The notes: generated from the sequence alone by a model not told the origin. A stretch of 64,000 nucleotides of DNA from Callaeas wilsoni (GCA_013398955.1 VWPU01011874.1:310001-374000); one strand, 5' to 3'. Counted from the first letter of the stretch, positions 36,702 to 50,790 are shown. Translations and numbers: made by a program.

Positions 36702-39700
36702 AATGTTGAAGTCTTCATGCTTTGCAATTTTTTCTTACTCATAAAAATGTTTCAGCTCTTTGTCAAGCCACAAACTGTATTTCCAACTGTTTTGGAAATG
36801 CTGAGTTCTACAGCAATTTGTTGCTGCAATCTTTGCTTTACAGCCAATTTTATTTGTATTCTTGTTCTTATGAGAGTTACACATCAAACAGTGAGTATAT
36901 GACTGTCGAAATTGATTGTTATCTGCCAATTATTACACCTCACTCCAGGCTTCCATGTAGTGATGCTTCAGAAACAGAAATAGTAAATAATTAATTTGGA
37001 GATTGCATGCAGGCACATATACATTGCAGGACTTAAATTCAATTTCCTATTTTTCTGTTCATATATGTCTGAGGTATAAAAAAAAGTGAAATATTATTAA
37101 GTGACTAGCAGTGAATTTATCAAGAAGTATCAAAGCCTGCTATATTTTTTTCACTATTATTTACTAATCCAAAACACACAGAGAAAAATTTCATAGGAAA
37201 AAAATCTTTCTTCTTTTTTCCTTTTAACTTCAAACTTCTCTGTAATTTGCTTTTTTATGAGGTAAGTATCTACACTTACTTCACTAGATAGAATGAACAC
37301 TTTTTGAAGGAAAACTCAAAAGACTATTTTTTGTTTGTTTTAAAACTTTTGAAATTAACAAGACAGCATTAAAAATATAAGAAAATTTTTATTTGTAGTA
37401 TTTACAAGTGATTTAAAATTTGAAATGGAAAATGCAGAGCCTGAAGACTGAGAAAAGTAAGGACCTGAATGAATTTAGGAGGGGAAAAGTTCATTTTCAA
37501 AGGATATAATTAATTGGTTGCCTTGGGACTGAAACTAATTAGGAAAGGAATAAGAGCAGAAAGACTTTTTTTTTTTTAGTCTGTATGTAATATTTGGTCT
37601 GATGCTCATGTAGTTTTATGTGTATTTCTGGGACCGAGTGTTCAAAGAAATAGCAGGATATTTTGTGTGCTTTTGCTCTACTTTGACCTAGACACTGTTG
37701 TATGCCATCAGCTTTTTTTACCATATCTCTTGGGCAAAGCATCACAGCGTAATAAAACTAGTCAAACTAAAGAAATACACCTGGAAGTAACATCTCTGGC
37801 ATCAATTTAAGGAACAGATATAGCTAGATCAAGAAACTACGTTTTCATCTTGGATTTAAAAACTAAATCCAGATGAAATAGCTTCACAACAAAGGCATTT
37901 CAAAGAGATTACATATAACCAATGTAATGTCTTACTTCTACAGTTCACAAAACCTCATTGGGAAAAAAAAACACTCATCACATTTCCCTGCAATGATCAC
38001 AGATTCAGTATATATGGTTAACACAAAATGAAAATGATAAAAGTATCATTCTTCAATTTACTTTCATTCACATGTAATATGCATGGCACACCTGATAATT
38101 ATGTTTTAATTGTTCTAAAAAGTCATATAGAGAATAATCTCACCACTAAACATGCAGTTAAAAAAAAATCAAGCCTCCCTAAGATGTTGTAGGGAATTCG
38201 TTTTCTCTGACTTAACGTTTGTTACCATTTTGATGATGCACTGTGTATATTAATATTTTGTTTCAGCACAGTAAAAGAAATCAGCAGAATCATTGCTTGT
38301 GTTTTGAAAATAACATTAGTTTTGCATTAACAGGAGTGAGTATATACATATTTAGTAGGCACTTTAAAAAATATTTGTATTTTCTTATTATTTTTTCAAT
38401 GCAGTGCATCTCTAATTTCACCTGGGCTATTTTGGTACTACTGACAATATAAACTTACACATCAGCAACTTAAAAGCTGTCAACTTATATCTTTCCATTA
38501 GTGTTTTTTGCCTTGTTTCAGAGAATTTTTAAATGAGGCTAGTTGAAACAACTGTTGTTCAAACTGATACGTAAAATTAGAGAGCTTTTTCACCAAAACT
38601 GTTCTTTTTATAAGTATCACTTCTTTAAAAAGTTGGGTTACTCTTCCATTAATATGGACTGTGGTGGAGAAAGATAGGGAATTTGGAACATTTTGCTCAT
38701 AATTGTTTCATACCAGTTTCCCAGTTCCCACATTTTTTGCACTGCAATCTGTATTTTTAATGCGGAGAACATAATGATTCCATTGTGTTTGAAACACAAA
38801 GAAATTTATGTTGAATTTTCTCCAAGCTCCAGCCAAAAGAATATTCTATTTCATATAAAACATTAAAAAGCTAACAACTTCAATTGTAAAAAATTGGTGT
38901 AATTCATTCTTCCAATAAAACAAAAAAGCGTTAGGATGATTTATATAATACAAAATAGTTTAGGATCTTAATCCAATATTGGAATTGTTTGAGGGAGAGC
39001 AAAATGAAGCTCCAAACCCCTGTCTTAACTTAGGTATAAAAATTAGAGAGGAATTGCATATTTTCTTTATCCATAACAGAAAAGTGAAGGCTAACAAAAA
39101 AGATTAGGTGTTAAATGCATTTCTATTTAAAATTATTTTAAAAGGTGTCTAAAAGCCTGACAACAGTTGGTTGACTATATCTGTTTTATTGTAAAGGTGA
39201 AAATGTAGAAGGCAAAATATAATAAGGGGCAAAACTGAGCAAAGTAGCCAACAAGCCAATGAAAAACTGTGAATGATAGATCAGCCCAGTGACTGGCTTT
39301 AGAAACCTTTTGAGAAATAGTGGAACAGCTGTTCACAGTTGAAGCTATTAAACATCTTGCAAAGGAGGTCTTTGTATGGCTGTCTACAGGGAATTTAGAA
39401 TAATTGTTAGTCTAAAAAAGGGTAATAGGAATCTGACATAATATGATGATCATTACTTTCTGTTTTCTTTACATTTCAAAAACCTTAAACATATTTTTGT
39501 AAAAAATGCTTTTAAAAATAAATTGCTAACATACAAGGGGCAGATCATATATTTTATTGGATGGACCTCTCCAATTTTTTTTTTTCCCTTGGGTAGGTCA
39601 TACTTTGTGCATAGCTGATATGTCATTAACAACACAGTGTGTACCAATGAGGTACTGGTGATAAGAGCTAATTCTGATATATTTTGGTGGTAGATGCCTC

Positions 39701-39962
39701 TCACTTATCTCATATAGTTTCTTCTGCTTTTCTTGAGTTATCAGTTAAGTTAAACTCATTTCAGTCATGCCTAAAAATCCAAACTGAAGTCAGTACTGTC
39801 CTTGAGATTTCAGTTTCTTTAGTTTTGATTTGGATGGGAAAAGGATTACTACAATGAACCTCACCTTCCTATAAGTACTGTTTTACTCTTATAAAACTCA
39901 GTCTTGTCAAGTTCATTATATATATTTCCTTATTTGTAGAATTCTTTTCTACTCAATGTATT
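36702..39962. other. AT-rich non-coding stretch, no gene seen
   Basis: No recognisable gene or transposon. Short poly-T and poly-A runs lie near 37567-37578 and 39576-39587. Frames up to 90 codons at 36.7-37.0 kb have no domain. Confidence 0.65.
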
Positions 39963-40368
39963 ATAGAATCATAGAAGGATTTGGGCTGCAAGGGGCATTA
40001 AAGATCCTCTAGTTCCAACCCCTCGGCGTGAGCAGAGGCACCTTCCACTAGACTGGGTTACTCAAAGCCCCATCCTTCCTGGCCAGGGATAGAGCACCCA
40101 CAGCCTATCTGGGCAGCCTGTTCCAAGTCTTACTACCCTCACAGTAAAGAATTTATTCAGAATATCTAATCTAAATCTGACTTCATTCTGTTTCAAACCA
40201 TTACCTATCTTTCTGCCACCGTACGCCCTAATGAAAAGTCCATCTTTCCCTGTCTTTTATCACCCTTTAGGTACTGGAAGGCTGCTAAAAGGTCTCCCCA
40301 GAGCCTTCTCTTCTCTACCCTAAACATGTGCAAATCTCTGAGTCTCTATAGCAGAGATGATCCTGTAT
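39963..40368 (-). mobile_element. CR1 LINE, 5'-truncated, minus strand
   Basis: It begins with the inverted octamer tail ('atagaatcatagaagg'). The conserved CR1 blocks follow, reversed: 'ctctagttccaacccc', 'gcaccttccactagac', 'tactcaaagccccatcc', 'gggcagcctgttcca', 'ctcacagtaaagaattt' and 'ggtactggaaggctgct'. It has some indels but is less diverged than the copy at 15215. Confidence 0.9.
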
Positions 40369-40649
40369 ATGGTGACACTGGTTTGTCAAATTCAGAAAAG
40401 GGTTTTTCACCTTTTGTCATATAAAAGATTAAGAGTCCTGAAGCAAAATTTGGAGCTGACAAAATTTCAATGATAAAACAGTTAAGCCTAAACTATCAAT
40501 ATGCATATTGCATGCTGACATGAGGGGTTTGATGGGAAGGACTACAGAGAATGAAAGAGCCTGCAGTCAATTTGGTACATTTACACTGAGTTTTGAAGAA
40601 TACCTGGATTTTCTCAGATACACCATAATCACAGATTTTATTCTTATGT
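40369..40649. other. Spacer between two CR1 copies
   Basis: Unique AT-rich sequence; nothing recognised. It shows that the flanking CR1s are separate insertions. Confidence 0.55.
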
Positions 40650-41262
40650 CACAGAATCACAGAATGATTGAGGTTGGCAAGGACCTCTGGAGGTCATCTG
40701 GTCCAGCTCTGCTTCTCAAGCAGGGCCACCTACAGCCAGTTGCCCCCGCCCATGGCCAGATGACTTCTGAAGATCTCTAAGGAGGGAGATTCCACAACCT
40801 TCCTGGGCAACCTGTGCTAGTTCTCAGCCACTCTCACAATGAAAAAAAGTGTTTCACTATGCTCAGACTGTTCCTTCTGTGTTTTGGTTTGTGAGCATTG
40901 CCTCTGGTGCTGTCACAAGGCACCACTGAAAAGACCATGTCTCCATCTTCTTTGCATTCTCCCTTGAGGTATTTACACACATTGATTCAACACCCACTGA
41001 GCCTTCTCTTCTTCAGGCTAACTAGTTCCAGCTTTCTCATCCTTTTTTCACAAGAGAGATGTTTCAGCCCTTTCATAATCTTAGTGGCCCTTCTTTGGGT
41101 TCTCTCCAGTATTATGTATCTCTTTTATAGTGTGAAGCCCGGAACTGGAAACAGTGTTCCCCACATTCAGCCTTACCAGAATTGTGTAGAGTGGAAGGAT
41201 CACCTCCTTGACCTCTGGCAACATTCCTCCTCATGCAGCCCAGTGTCTTGGATTCTAATTTA
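40650..41262 (-). mobile_element. CR1 LINE, longer 5'-truncated copy, minus strand
   Basis: It starts 'cacagaatcacagaatg' (inverted octamers), then 'gaggttggcaaggacctctg', 'ggtcatctggtccagc', 'tgggcaacctgtgctagt', 'ttgaggtatttac', 'gagccttctcttcttcaggc', 'gtggcccttctttgggt' and 'catgcagcccagtgtcttgg'. The wording of its first 100 bp differs from the copy at 39963, so it is probably another CR1 subfamily. The 121-codon plus-strand frame at 40898-41263 is antisense to the LINE and is not a gene. Confidence 0.9.
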
Positions 41263-44200
41263 ATTTGGAACAACCATTTCAGAAGAGCAAAAAATCAGAT
41301 ATTCCAAGTTACTTATATTTGATTATAAGAGACCACTTGAGCTCTGGGCTTTAGTTTGGTACTCTTCTAGCTAAACAACAAAGCACAGCCGCTGGGTCTG
41401 ACTTTTAATTTCCTCCGATATGAATCCAATAAAGTATGTCATATTTCTCCAGCAATGTGTTCCAACACAAAGGGAAGTAGGTCAGTTTAAATCACAGACA
41501 GTGTGTGTTTTACTCTGGGTAAGAACTTGCAACACACTCTCACACGTGAGATGGGCAATTGACAGCTGTGGCTCTGATAGTAAAGTTGCCTCCTGGCCTT
41601 TGTACTCTACCTCACTCGTTTAGTGATACCTGAAGTAGGCCTGAACCAGTGGATCAAGAGAGAAATTTTCTTTTTTTCTTTTTAAGGCAGGCACTGATAC
41701 TGCCAAAGTTGCCAGCTAACAGATGTACTCTGAGGTCCACAGCTGGTACCTGACTCAGGAAGTGCATGGCAGTACCAGTGCTTCTCATCTGCATATGCCA
41801 TATAAATTCTTAATTTCCACTGCCCCTTTCCAAGTTGTTCCTCCCCTAAACCAAATAGTTTATAAACTATGATGAGTCTCTGCTCAAATGTAAGGTAGTT
41901 CCTAGTATGAAGAAACTACTTTATCTTCAGGGATTCCTTCCAGTCTACATTCTTCTGTGATTCCGAGCGGCAAAAAAGGGCAAAAACATGGATTTAAACA
42001 CGTATCTACAGTTAAAAGTAGCTATAAGGCTACAGAAAGTAAACTGGAAAGCCTAGACTACAGTATATTCTCTGTAATGGTGAAGAATTTACTATAGACA
42101 GGGAGCTCATATCCATATGGTATGGGTGACCTGCAGGCCTGTCCCGGGCCATGTGTTAGTGAGGTTGGAACTGCAGGGAAGTCAGAAGAAAGCGAGGTGG
42201 AGAAGAGGCAAACTGACCTATGTTCACCGTAAAGATTTCGCTTTCAGGAGAAGCAGTCATCATCAATAAGGTTACCTGTTGGAGTAAAACATAAAAATCT
42301 TATATTTGGATTTTGGATCCTACGGAACAATACTTGAGTGAAAGTCTCAGACTAATAACATGTGCTGTCATTTATGGTTCTGTTTTTGTAAAGGAAAGTA
42401 TTGTCAAAGGTGTTCAAATGCTTTTGTGGCCTGTGACATTAGTGCCTCAGCCATGGAAACAGAAACAAGAATAAAATTTAAGAATTATTGTAGTTGGTTA
42501 GTTTTCAGTTTTGTTGGTTTGGTTTTGTCTTGGGGTTTGGGGTTGGACTTTTTTCTTTACACTTTCAATTTCAAAAGCATTGTATTTAAATGCATTGGAC
42601 ATTTACTTTGAGGAAGTACATAGATAATATAAATGAGGAGAAAAGCAAGGACTGGTTACCCAATATCCATTTCCCACTCTGGAGGTACTAACTGTGACAG
42701 TCTACAAAATCAAAGAAAAACATTTATGTAAGTGAAAGGATGTCTGATTGAACACTGAATTGTATTTATTGCTTCTGGGTGGAAAAGAGATACTAAATCC
42801 CTGTTTGGGAGAAGAGCCTGACCTAATGCATGCCATGGCAATTCTCTACAGTCCTTCACTTTGTTTATTCTTAGTGAGTGCATTACAAAGGTGCTCCTTT
42901 ATACATTTTTACATAAAGCACTTTCTAAATTCAAGCTGTGCTAATGCGATTACGGGGAGTATGAGCACACAAAGGCTGGTTTCTTATCCCCCCATTTAAA
43001 TTCTATATAGCCTTTCTTCTGCTTCATTTATATTCTGGTAAGTATCTATGTAATTCTTCTTTTCTTTTATCAAATGTATGAGCAAACTATAGCAAAATCA
43101 TATCCAACATACGCAAATCTTCCTTAGCAAATCAAATCTGAAGTCAGAAATACAAATGATGAACTGGAAACAGAAAAACATAATATGTTTTTTTCTCAAA
43201 TAAAAATACTCTAACAACAACAACAAAAAAGACATTTTTCACAGTTAAAGCGTGTAATAGAACATTTTTTTTTCATGTTAACAAGCAAAGAGAAACTGAA
43301 AAGGATATGTTCCTAGTGACTTGAAAGAAAAATTGGTTGGCTATTGGTTGTTTTCTGGTACCTATATATCTTAATGAAATTATGGAATGTTTGAAAGAGA
43401 ATTTCTCAATTTTCTTTTTCTTCCCTTGCCTTCTTCCCTCCCTCATACTATAGGAAGATTGTTTTGCTGCACTTATACAGACATATGTCTATGAATTAAT
43501 TTTGTTCAGTTTTCACTTTTTGATGGCTAGTCCAAATCTTTTTCTCAACTGCACTTTTATTTGATCAGTTTGATTAATCACAGAAAAAACTACTTAAAAA
43601 AATTTAAATGTCGAGAATTTTTGAAGTATTACATACTGATAAAATGGCAATTTGCAAGAGTTGCCATCTGCAAGCAATGTTTTCAAACAGCGTTACAAGC
43701 TGTTAGCATTTTGGTCTTCACAACCTAAGCATAACCTCAAAAATAATAATGACCTGATCCCTCACTACTGAAAACTGTTCTCATTTGTGGCAGAGAAATT
43801 CTGTATCTAGGAAGCATTTGATAAACTGGGTCAAGCACATTGTTAGCTTGCAGACATGGCTTTGGGGGGAGGGGGAAGAATAAAAATTTTATCATTTTTC
43901 TCTAATCAAGAAGGCAGATACTAATTTCTTTCTCCTGAATGTTTTGAAAACTAGACATTTGTTTCTGCAATGTTTACAGAGTAATCTGAACTATCTGAAA
44001 GGCAACCTAACCAAATAACAAACAGCAAGCATGTATGAAATTCTTATACACCTGTTTAACACTCCAGCTGAGTCATAGATTTTGTTGTAATATCTGAATA
44101 GTTCAGGAGATATGACAGGCAAGCAACTGCTATTATCTAAAATATTTGTTTTCAGTGCTTTAACACTTAAAGCCCTAAATTGCTGTCTTGCTCAGTCTAG

Positions 44201-44950
44201 GCTTCACTATGGGAGAGGATGACAAGCATGTGGGTGAGGAAAGGGTGCGGCACACAGCTCTGGAGTTCACCTTCTTGGGGACTGGCAGCACAGTCATGTA
44301 GATCACTCTGCTAGAGTGGAGTGGGACTTGTGAAAGAAAGAAGCTGCAGAAAGAGATAACAATAATTCAAGTGAGATCAAAGTCAGCGTTTGACCCTTAA
44401 TAATGCATTGACATTGGATCCTGACATTAAGTGGTTGATTTGTAAATACTTTAGGGCTACGCTTTGCTAGCACAAATCAATGCAACAATGGATTTACTGA
44501 AGAATGCATTGATCTACAACCACTGATCCGTTGCAAAAGGCAACCTTTAAATTTTGTTCTGAGAAGCTGAATTTGGGACACCTAAATTTTAATATCGTAA
44601 AATACAGTCTGTAGGCCACTAGTGACCAATTGATTAGACAATTAAGAATCTGGTTTTTTGTCCAGTTCTTTTGATCACGTATTAAAAAGTGATTGATTGC
44701 TCTAAAAGTAAAAATAATAAAAATAAACACGTTTTATTGTGAAAATCAATTGCATATCATGACAACTTAAAGACCTTAAAGATATTGGCATTTATCATCA
44801 TAAACTCAGCCCCTTAGCAGGAAGCAAATATCTCGTATCATATATCTTGTGAAAATAGTGACATTTTACATGTGCGTATCCCCAGAGAATACCTCAGCTA
44901 AATGTTTGTAAGCATTACTCAGGATGTATTCAAGTGCTCAAGATGTATTC
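41263..44950. other. Non-coding stretch, no gene seen
   Basis: No recognisable gene or transposon. It has a G/T-rich run at about 42505-42550, moderately GC-richer patches around 41690-41770, 42100-42200 and 44190-44340 that I cannot identify, and a G-run at 43862-43876. Confidence 0.6.
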
Positions 44951-45091
44951 GTGTGTTCAAGGTCATGTGGGATGGGGCTCTGAGCAACCTGGTACAGCGG
45001 AAGGTGTCCCTGCCCATGGCAGGGGGCTTGGAACTAGATGGTGTCAAAAGTCTCTTCCAACCCAAATGATTCTATGATTCTGTGATTCTAT
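44951..45091 (+). mobile_element. CR1 LINE 3' end, plus strand
   Basis: 'ttcaaggtcatgtgggatg', 'gggctctgagcaacctgg', 'ggaaggtgtccctgcccatg', 'ggaactagatgg' and the tail 'gattctatgattctgtgatt' are the CR1 3' end, the complement of the start of the copy at 39963. It appears relatively little diverged. The 9-mer gatgtattc sits directly before it (44942-44950) and at its end (45092-45100). Confidence 0.92.
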
Positions 45092-45100
45092 GATGTATTC

Positions 45101-48100
45101 CATCTGATATAGCTTTTGTGCTTTATCTATTATTTGATAGAATAATCTTAATTTGATTTTACATGACTATTTCAATAATATGTCAAAAAAAATATTGTAA
45201 GCATTTTATATATTTTTATGGTAAGACATCCTGAATTTTTGTTCCTATAAACCTTTCAAACTAATCAGGCAAATAACACAAATATATATTTCTTAAGATT
45301 ACAACTTAAATATTACACTTGAGATCTTACAAGGTTATCCTCAGTCCTTTAATAATTTTTTTTTTTACATTGCTTATTATCTTTTTATACATGATGCATA
45401 GCTATTATTTCTAAGAGCTTTAATATAAGAGACAGTGAAGCTAGAAAAATGGATATTCTTTATTTAAAGAAATGTTTTAATGTATGAAAATAAATAGCCT
45501 CTGTGTTTCAATAAGACGTAACTTCATAGGCACTTTTGATGTTAAAAATAAATTATTAACACGTGAAAAATTTTTAATAAATAATTTTTTCTTAATACTT
45601 AAAATATTTGAATTCAAACCCCTTTAGAATCTGAACACCTACTTTGCAAGTTTTTAGGTATATAATTGGCAAGAGTTGTTTGCTATGATTTCTAAATAAA
45701 TAAAGTACCTAATTCTCCATAACATCAGCAAGAATTTTGATGAGATGTTGAATTATTTGAAGCTGAAAAAGGGTACCTTCTATTCTCACAAAGAAATATT
45801 TATTAAAAAAATTTATCTCAGTATTTCTCAGAAAATGTTCATATTACTTAAGATTTTATTTCCTAAAAGAATAAAAAGTTTCAAATCAACCTGTTTGGAG
45901 CACTAGAAAGTAGGTTTCAAAAGTTATTTTAGGCCTGTGGTTTGTAGATATCTGTATTTGTCAGAAAATCTTTGTGTAAGATTGTATTAATTCACAAATC
46001 TATATTTTGCTTAATAAATATATTGGTCTATGTAAATTCAAGGAGGTAACTTATAATAGGGCTCAATGGATGCAAAATTAAGCCCTACATATTTATCAAC
46101 AATGAGGATTCTGTTTTTAATCGGGGCTGCAAAGCTTTTACCAGTATCTTTTCAATGGTGAATCTTCAAGAATAAGTTGAACCTGGATATAAAGCAAACT
46201 ATTACATAACCAGTTACACAGAGTCATCTGGTAAGACACAACATTAAGCAAGTTACATGGGGTTTTAATCGCATAGATTAACTGGTAACAGATAAAACTG
46301 TCATGGCTTAAACTTGAGTGCAACAGTCTGAAAAATGTCTGTATAACTCTAAGTAGAAACCAGGAATATTGACAAAGGACTAAATCAATGTAAAGGCTGG
46401 AATATTTCCAGGCTGGCAAAGTAATAATTTGTGTTGTAATTCTTATTTATTATAACAAATAATGGTAGGGAGACTGTCAATAGTTAATAAGTATTACATA
46501 TTTCCATAAAAACATTGGTTTAGAGATCCTATAAGTGATTTGTGTTGCAGTTTAATTGCATAAAAATTGCAGACATTATTCAGAAACAAATTGAATCACT
46601 ATAAAACAGTGTTGCAAGGACAAGGGCAGATACATGACAGACCTAGAGGCTACTCCAAAGCTGCCAATATAATTGTCTGAGAAATTTGCCAAGGAGACAG
46701 ATGCTGCTGACAGAAAATAGTGATCCACTCCTTGACATTTGGGTTTAGCCATGGTCAAATGTAAGACAAACATAAGTGAAAGTGTTCTTCATTCCTATGC
46801 AATGTTATATCTACTAAAGGTGAGGGCAGCCATATTTTCCCGGTTCTCTTAGAAAAATGAGAATTTGACTTGTGCACAAAGAGTAAACTTTTTAAACTCT
46901 GCTATGAATCTAAAATATTACCTGTACTGCAACACACAGATACTTCTAAGGAATGGCAGCTTGAGAGAGAACAGTTTTAGCAGAATCATAATGATCTCCA
47001 CAACTCTCAAGTCAGCAAGTCAGTACTAATAGTTTCATGTTTGTAGTTCTGATATGTTGCTCCTTGCAGAATTCCAGAAAGAACTGTCTTGGGTTACACT
47101 GTGCAGATTCTACTAAAGTCCCGGAGATAACTTGAAGCAGAAAGTTCTATTTGCTCTACCACAAAATGCTTCTATGATACATCAGGTCAGGGAAAACCCA
47201 TGTTGGAAAAATGAATATAACTGTAAACCTGCCACCCAAAATTCCATTTTAGAATGGACCATATAGCTGTTGATCAGCGAGAGCACGATTGATATCAGTC
47301 TTCTGACTTTTTGAACTCAGGAAGGGCAAAGGCTCAGAGTACGCCCTGAGAGATTGCTCTGTGTTGAACACACAGACAACATGTTCATTAGTGAGAGAAA
47401 ATGAAGTACAGCTGAGAGCAGGAGACCCACTACGGGTGTAGGATATTGATTACAAAAAATCTCAGAAGGAGCACTGCTGGAGAGATACAAAAGGTTGCCT
47501 TTAGGCTGACCTACTGAGGAGTGAAAACCAACAAAGAATTTAAGAAGTATACAAAAGCACAAGTCTTGTGTAGATAGAAGTTGTTTATTTGTATTTTTAT
47601 TTGAACTTTGAGTTTAGTGAAGGATCCAGAGAAAAGGGAAAGGACAATAAAATACCAAATAAAATGCAGTATCTGTTGTTCAGATAGGACAGAAAATTCT
47701 GGTTATCTAAAAACTGTGGTGGGTCCGAAGATCCTGGAATCACAGCAGATTTATTTCTGAAGTTGAATTGAATTAGCTAAGTGAACATCATTGCTCAAAT
47801 GGTTAAACTGGACATCACAAATTATTAAGAAAAAAATAAAGAGTAAACCAGAAAATTTCATTATGCCATTATTCCATTACGTGGAAACCCTTTTTCTTTC
47901 ACTGCCTTCAGGACTCTGCAGGTCTCATCCTTCTATCGCAAAACTTCTGGAATAGAATACAAATAGAAAGAAAGGAGAGCGAAGAAAATTACAAAACATG
48001 TTAAAAGTTTTCTGTGTGAGGACTGATTAAAAGACCATAACTCTTCTTCCTGGCGAAGAGGAAACTGAAAAACAGTAAGATGCAGGTTTCTAAAGTCACA

Positions 48101-50520
48101 TGTGGTTTTTAAAAGAAGAACTCCACAGTTTTATTACCTAGTTTTTCTAGAGAACTGAAGCAGATGAGTGAAGGATTAGGCAGGAGGCTTAGCTGGTATA
48201 TTTTTGCACAAGATATAAAAGTCTTTGGGACTAATTGTAAACAAAAAGAAGTTCAAAAATCTTCAAAAAATAATGGCAGAAAAGAGGTTTTTTTAAGGTG
48301 AGGGGTTATACCTCTCTTTTAGCTGTCTGTTTTTCACAAGTACCTGCCAGAGTCTCAGATAGACAGCCTTTGACCATTTCACAGAGTCTTAATTTACTGT
48401 TCTTTATGCCTTACTCATCACAAGAGAAAATAAAAAAGAATATCAGGACTAATAAGGTAAACTATAAGGTATTTTGCATTGTATTTTCATTTTTTCTCAG
48501 CTATTACTTACAGACCTTGATGTCTCAGAAGTCACAATTATGACATGACTGGGTTAGATAAGAGAATGTCATATCCTGTGAAGTTTCTTGTAGAATGAAA
48601 CCATGACACAGGCATATTCTAAAAAGGAAAAGCTGGAATTGATGTAGCTATCTAAATTTACCTCTAGAGGAATTATGACAATCCAACCTTACCCTCTCCC
48701 ACATTTCATACAGTTTTCATACATATGCTCCTCCCTTGCCTTGCCTTATCTTGCTTTTCTCTGGTCATGGCTTTGCCAAATTGAGTCAAACCTTTTGTCT
48801 TACTGTCTCAGTTATAGCTCCATGTGTAATCCTGTCTGCCACACCAATTCCACAGGATGTTCAGAATTTAACAAGGCTTCAATTCTTTCAACTGTTATGG
48901 CCCATGAAGTGATGGCTAAGAGAAAATCTTAAGGTGAGTCAAGAGTTACCGTGGGAGCAATCTGTCCTAAGCAGGCCACTCTGCTAAATCCATTAGGGCT
49001 CCACACAGTCATTTGACTCTGGATCTGAGCATTTAAATGGAGAGACAGCTGGCAATAGCTCAAAGCAGCTGTTCTCTTCCCTCTCTCCCTGCTGCCAGGA
49101 CAGGTGGTATCTCGAAATTATCTTGTTTTTTGATAAACATATAATAAAATTGCATCCATTTGGTTGCATTTGGAAAAATGTAATACTTCTGTCAATCTTC
49201 ATCAAGCCCCTACCATTCACAATGTTGCAATAACTGAAGACTAAATTGGCAGGTGCCTCTTACAGTACTTCTGAAATACAGATCAGATATATTGGACCAA
49301 ATCCTGCTAGTGGTCAAGTCTAGCTGAGTCTCTGTACTCTTCAAGACACTGTAGAGAGTTTGGGTTAAGTTATCCTTTTCTGCTTACTCTTTGCCGTGCC
49401 ACCCAGGTGCTCATTTCCAATACACTTTGTCCAAGACAGCTTGGAATTAGGAAAATACACCCATGACTAGACATTAAGCATTTCTTAGTCTCCCAGATTT
49501 TCTCTCCTAAAAATAAAATAAGTAATCTCTACTCACTCTTAACAAGCATTCAGTCAACTTTTCTTTAGAAATAAAATGAGTCAAAACATAGTCCTGGTTT
49601 TTTTTTTTTGTTTTTGTTTTTTTTTTTTTAATATAATATACTGGAATATGCATTTTATTTCTTCAGCTTGCAAATTACTGTTAAATTGTTTAGCATGGTT
49701 CTTCTGGTTCTTCTAATAACGTCCCTCTGATGGCTCTTTTCTATATGCCTTTGGAAGTTAAATCTAATTAGAGTAGCTGTAGAACTCTTTGGCATATGTC
49801 TCATAAAATTCTTTACCCCCTGCCCTCCTCCATACTTAATGCTTCCTAATTAACTCTGAAATGAAAATGAAAAGGAATTGACACACATACCAGTTTTCGC
49901 CCAGACAAACACAGTAGAGGTCCCCACAGAGTATCTTTGAAAACCACACTCACAGAGAATGAATAAATTAGTTTACAAAACAGAGAAAATACTTTTTCTT
50001 TTTTTTTTAATATATGGCTTGCACCCAGGTCTTCACTTTCTAAAATATGTCTTTTTATTTATTGATAACCCAAGTAGGTCTCTTTAGATCAAAACCTCTT
50101 ACTTACCAGTAAGGGTGAAGTTCATACTCCTAAACTGCTGTGTTTATGTATATAGTCTGTATAGTAACAGACTAAAATTAGGTTTAACAAAACACATATT
50201 TCATATGTTGTAGGAATAAAAAAGAAGCAGTGAACAGAGGAGACAAACTTATTTACTGACTATAAAAGTAACTATTAATGTTGATGCTCTAAAGAAGCTG
50301 AATATCTTAAGCTTATATTTTAAACTTATACAGAATTAGACTCTGTTGCTCATGATCAGGAAATTGAGAATATTGAGAATATGGAAAACTGAGAACTTCT
50401 TGAAGTTCTAGCGTCTTTTTAAAAACTGCTTTTCCTCTTTCAGATTTCAAACTTCTATGGACAGTGAAAATATTTTGTATGTGCATCAGGTTTTACAGCT
50501 TTAGTTTACAATTGAAATGG
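45101..50520. other. AT-rich non-coding stretch, no gene seen
   Basis: No recognisable gene. About 45100-45620 is especially AT-rich. A compound poly-T run lies at about 49598-49632. The motif ggaccaaatcctgct at 49294-49308 resembles the arm of the fold-back element at 53418, but no partner arm was found. Frames of 75-93 codons here have no domain. Confidence 0.6.
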
Positions 50521-50790
50521 TCTTGGTGGGCCAGCAGTGGCTAACAGCCAGACTCCCACCCAGCCTCTCACTCAGTCCCCTCTATTCAGCAGGAAGGGAG
50601 AGAAAATAGGAAAAAAAGCAGTAATCAGAAATCTCATAGGTTGAGACAAAGACAGGGAGATTGCTTACCTGCTAGAAGTGTTGGCAAAATGGATTTGACT
50701 CAAAAGAAAATAATTTTTGCCAATTTAAATAGATTTAGCTGGTGAGAAACAAAAAGACAAACAATAAAACAGGAACTTTACTCACCCCTG
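50521..50790 (-). mobile_element. Old ERVL-type LTR fragment, minus strand
   Basis: In order it carries 'ggtgggcc', 'ctcactcagtcccctc', 'gaagggagagaaaata', 'ggttgagacaaagacaggga', 'atggatttgactc' and 'gagaaacaaaaagacaaaca'. This is the inverse of the 3' third of the LTR family at 18830-19773 (its 'gagtgatctctcc' and 'aaattaaattaatttcc' region). It is clearly diverged. The rest of the LTR is absent. Confidence 0.65.

Noticed and set aside
39963..41262. One long CR1 interrupted by unique DNA.
   Set aside because: Both copies begin with their own inverted octamer tail, so they are two insertions rather than one.
40898..41263. 121-codon plus-strand frame with hydrophobic stretches.
   Set aside because: It is antisense translation of a minus-strand CR1 copy.
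49598..49632. Compound poly-T run, possibly the tail of a minus-strand processed pseudogene.
   Set aside because: Sequence on either side has no gene-like frame and no target-site duplication was seen; simple slippage is enough.
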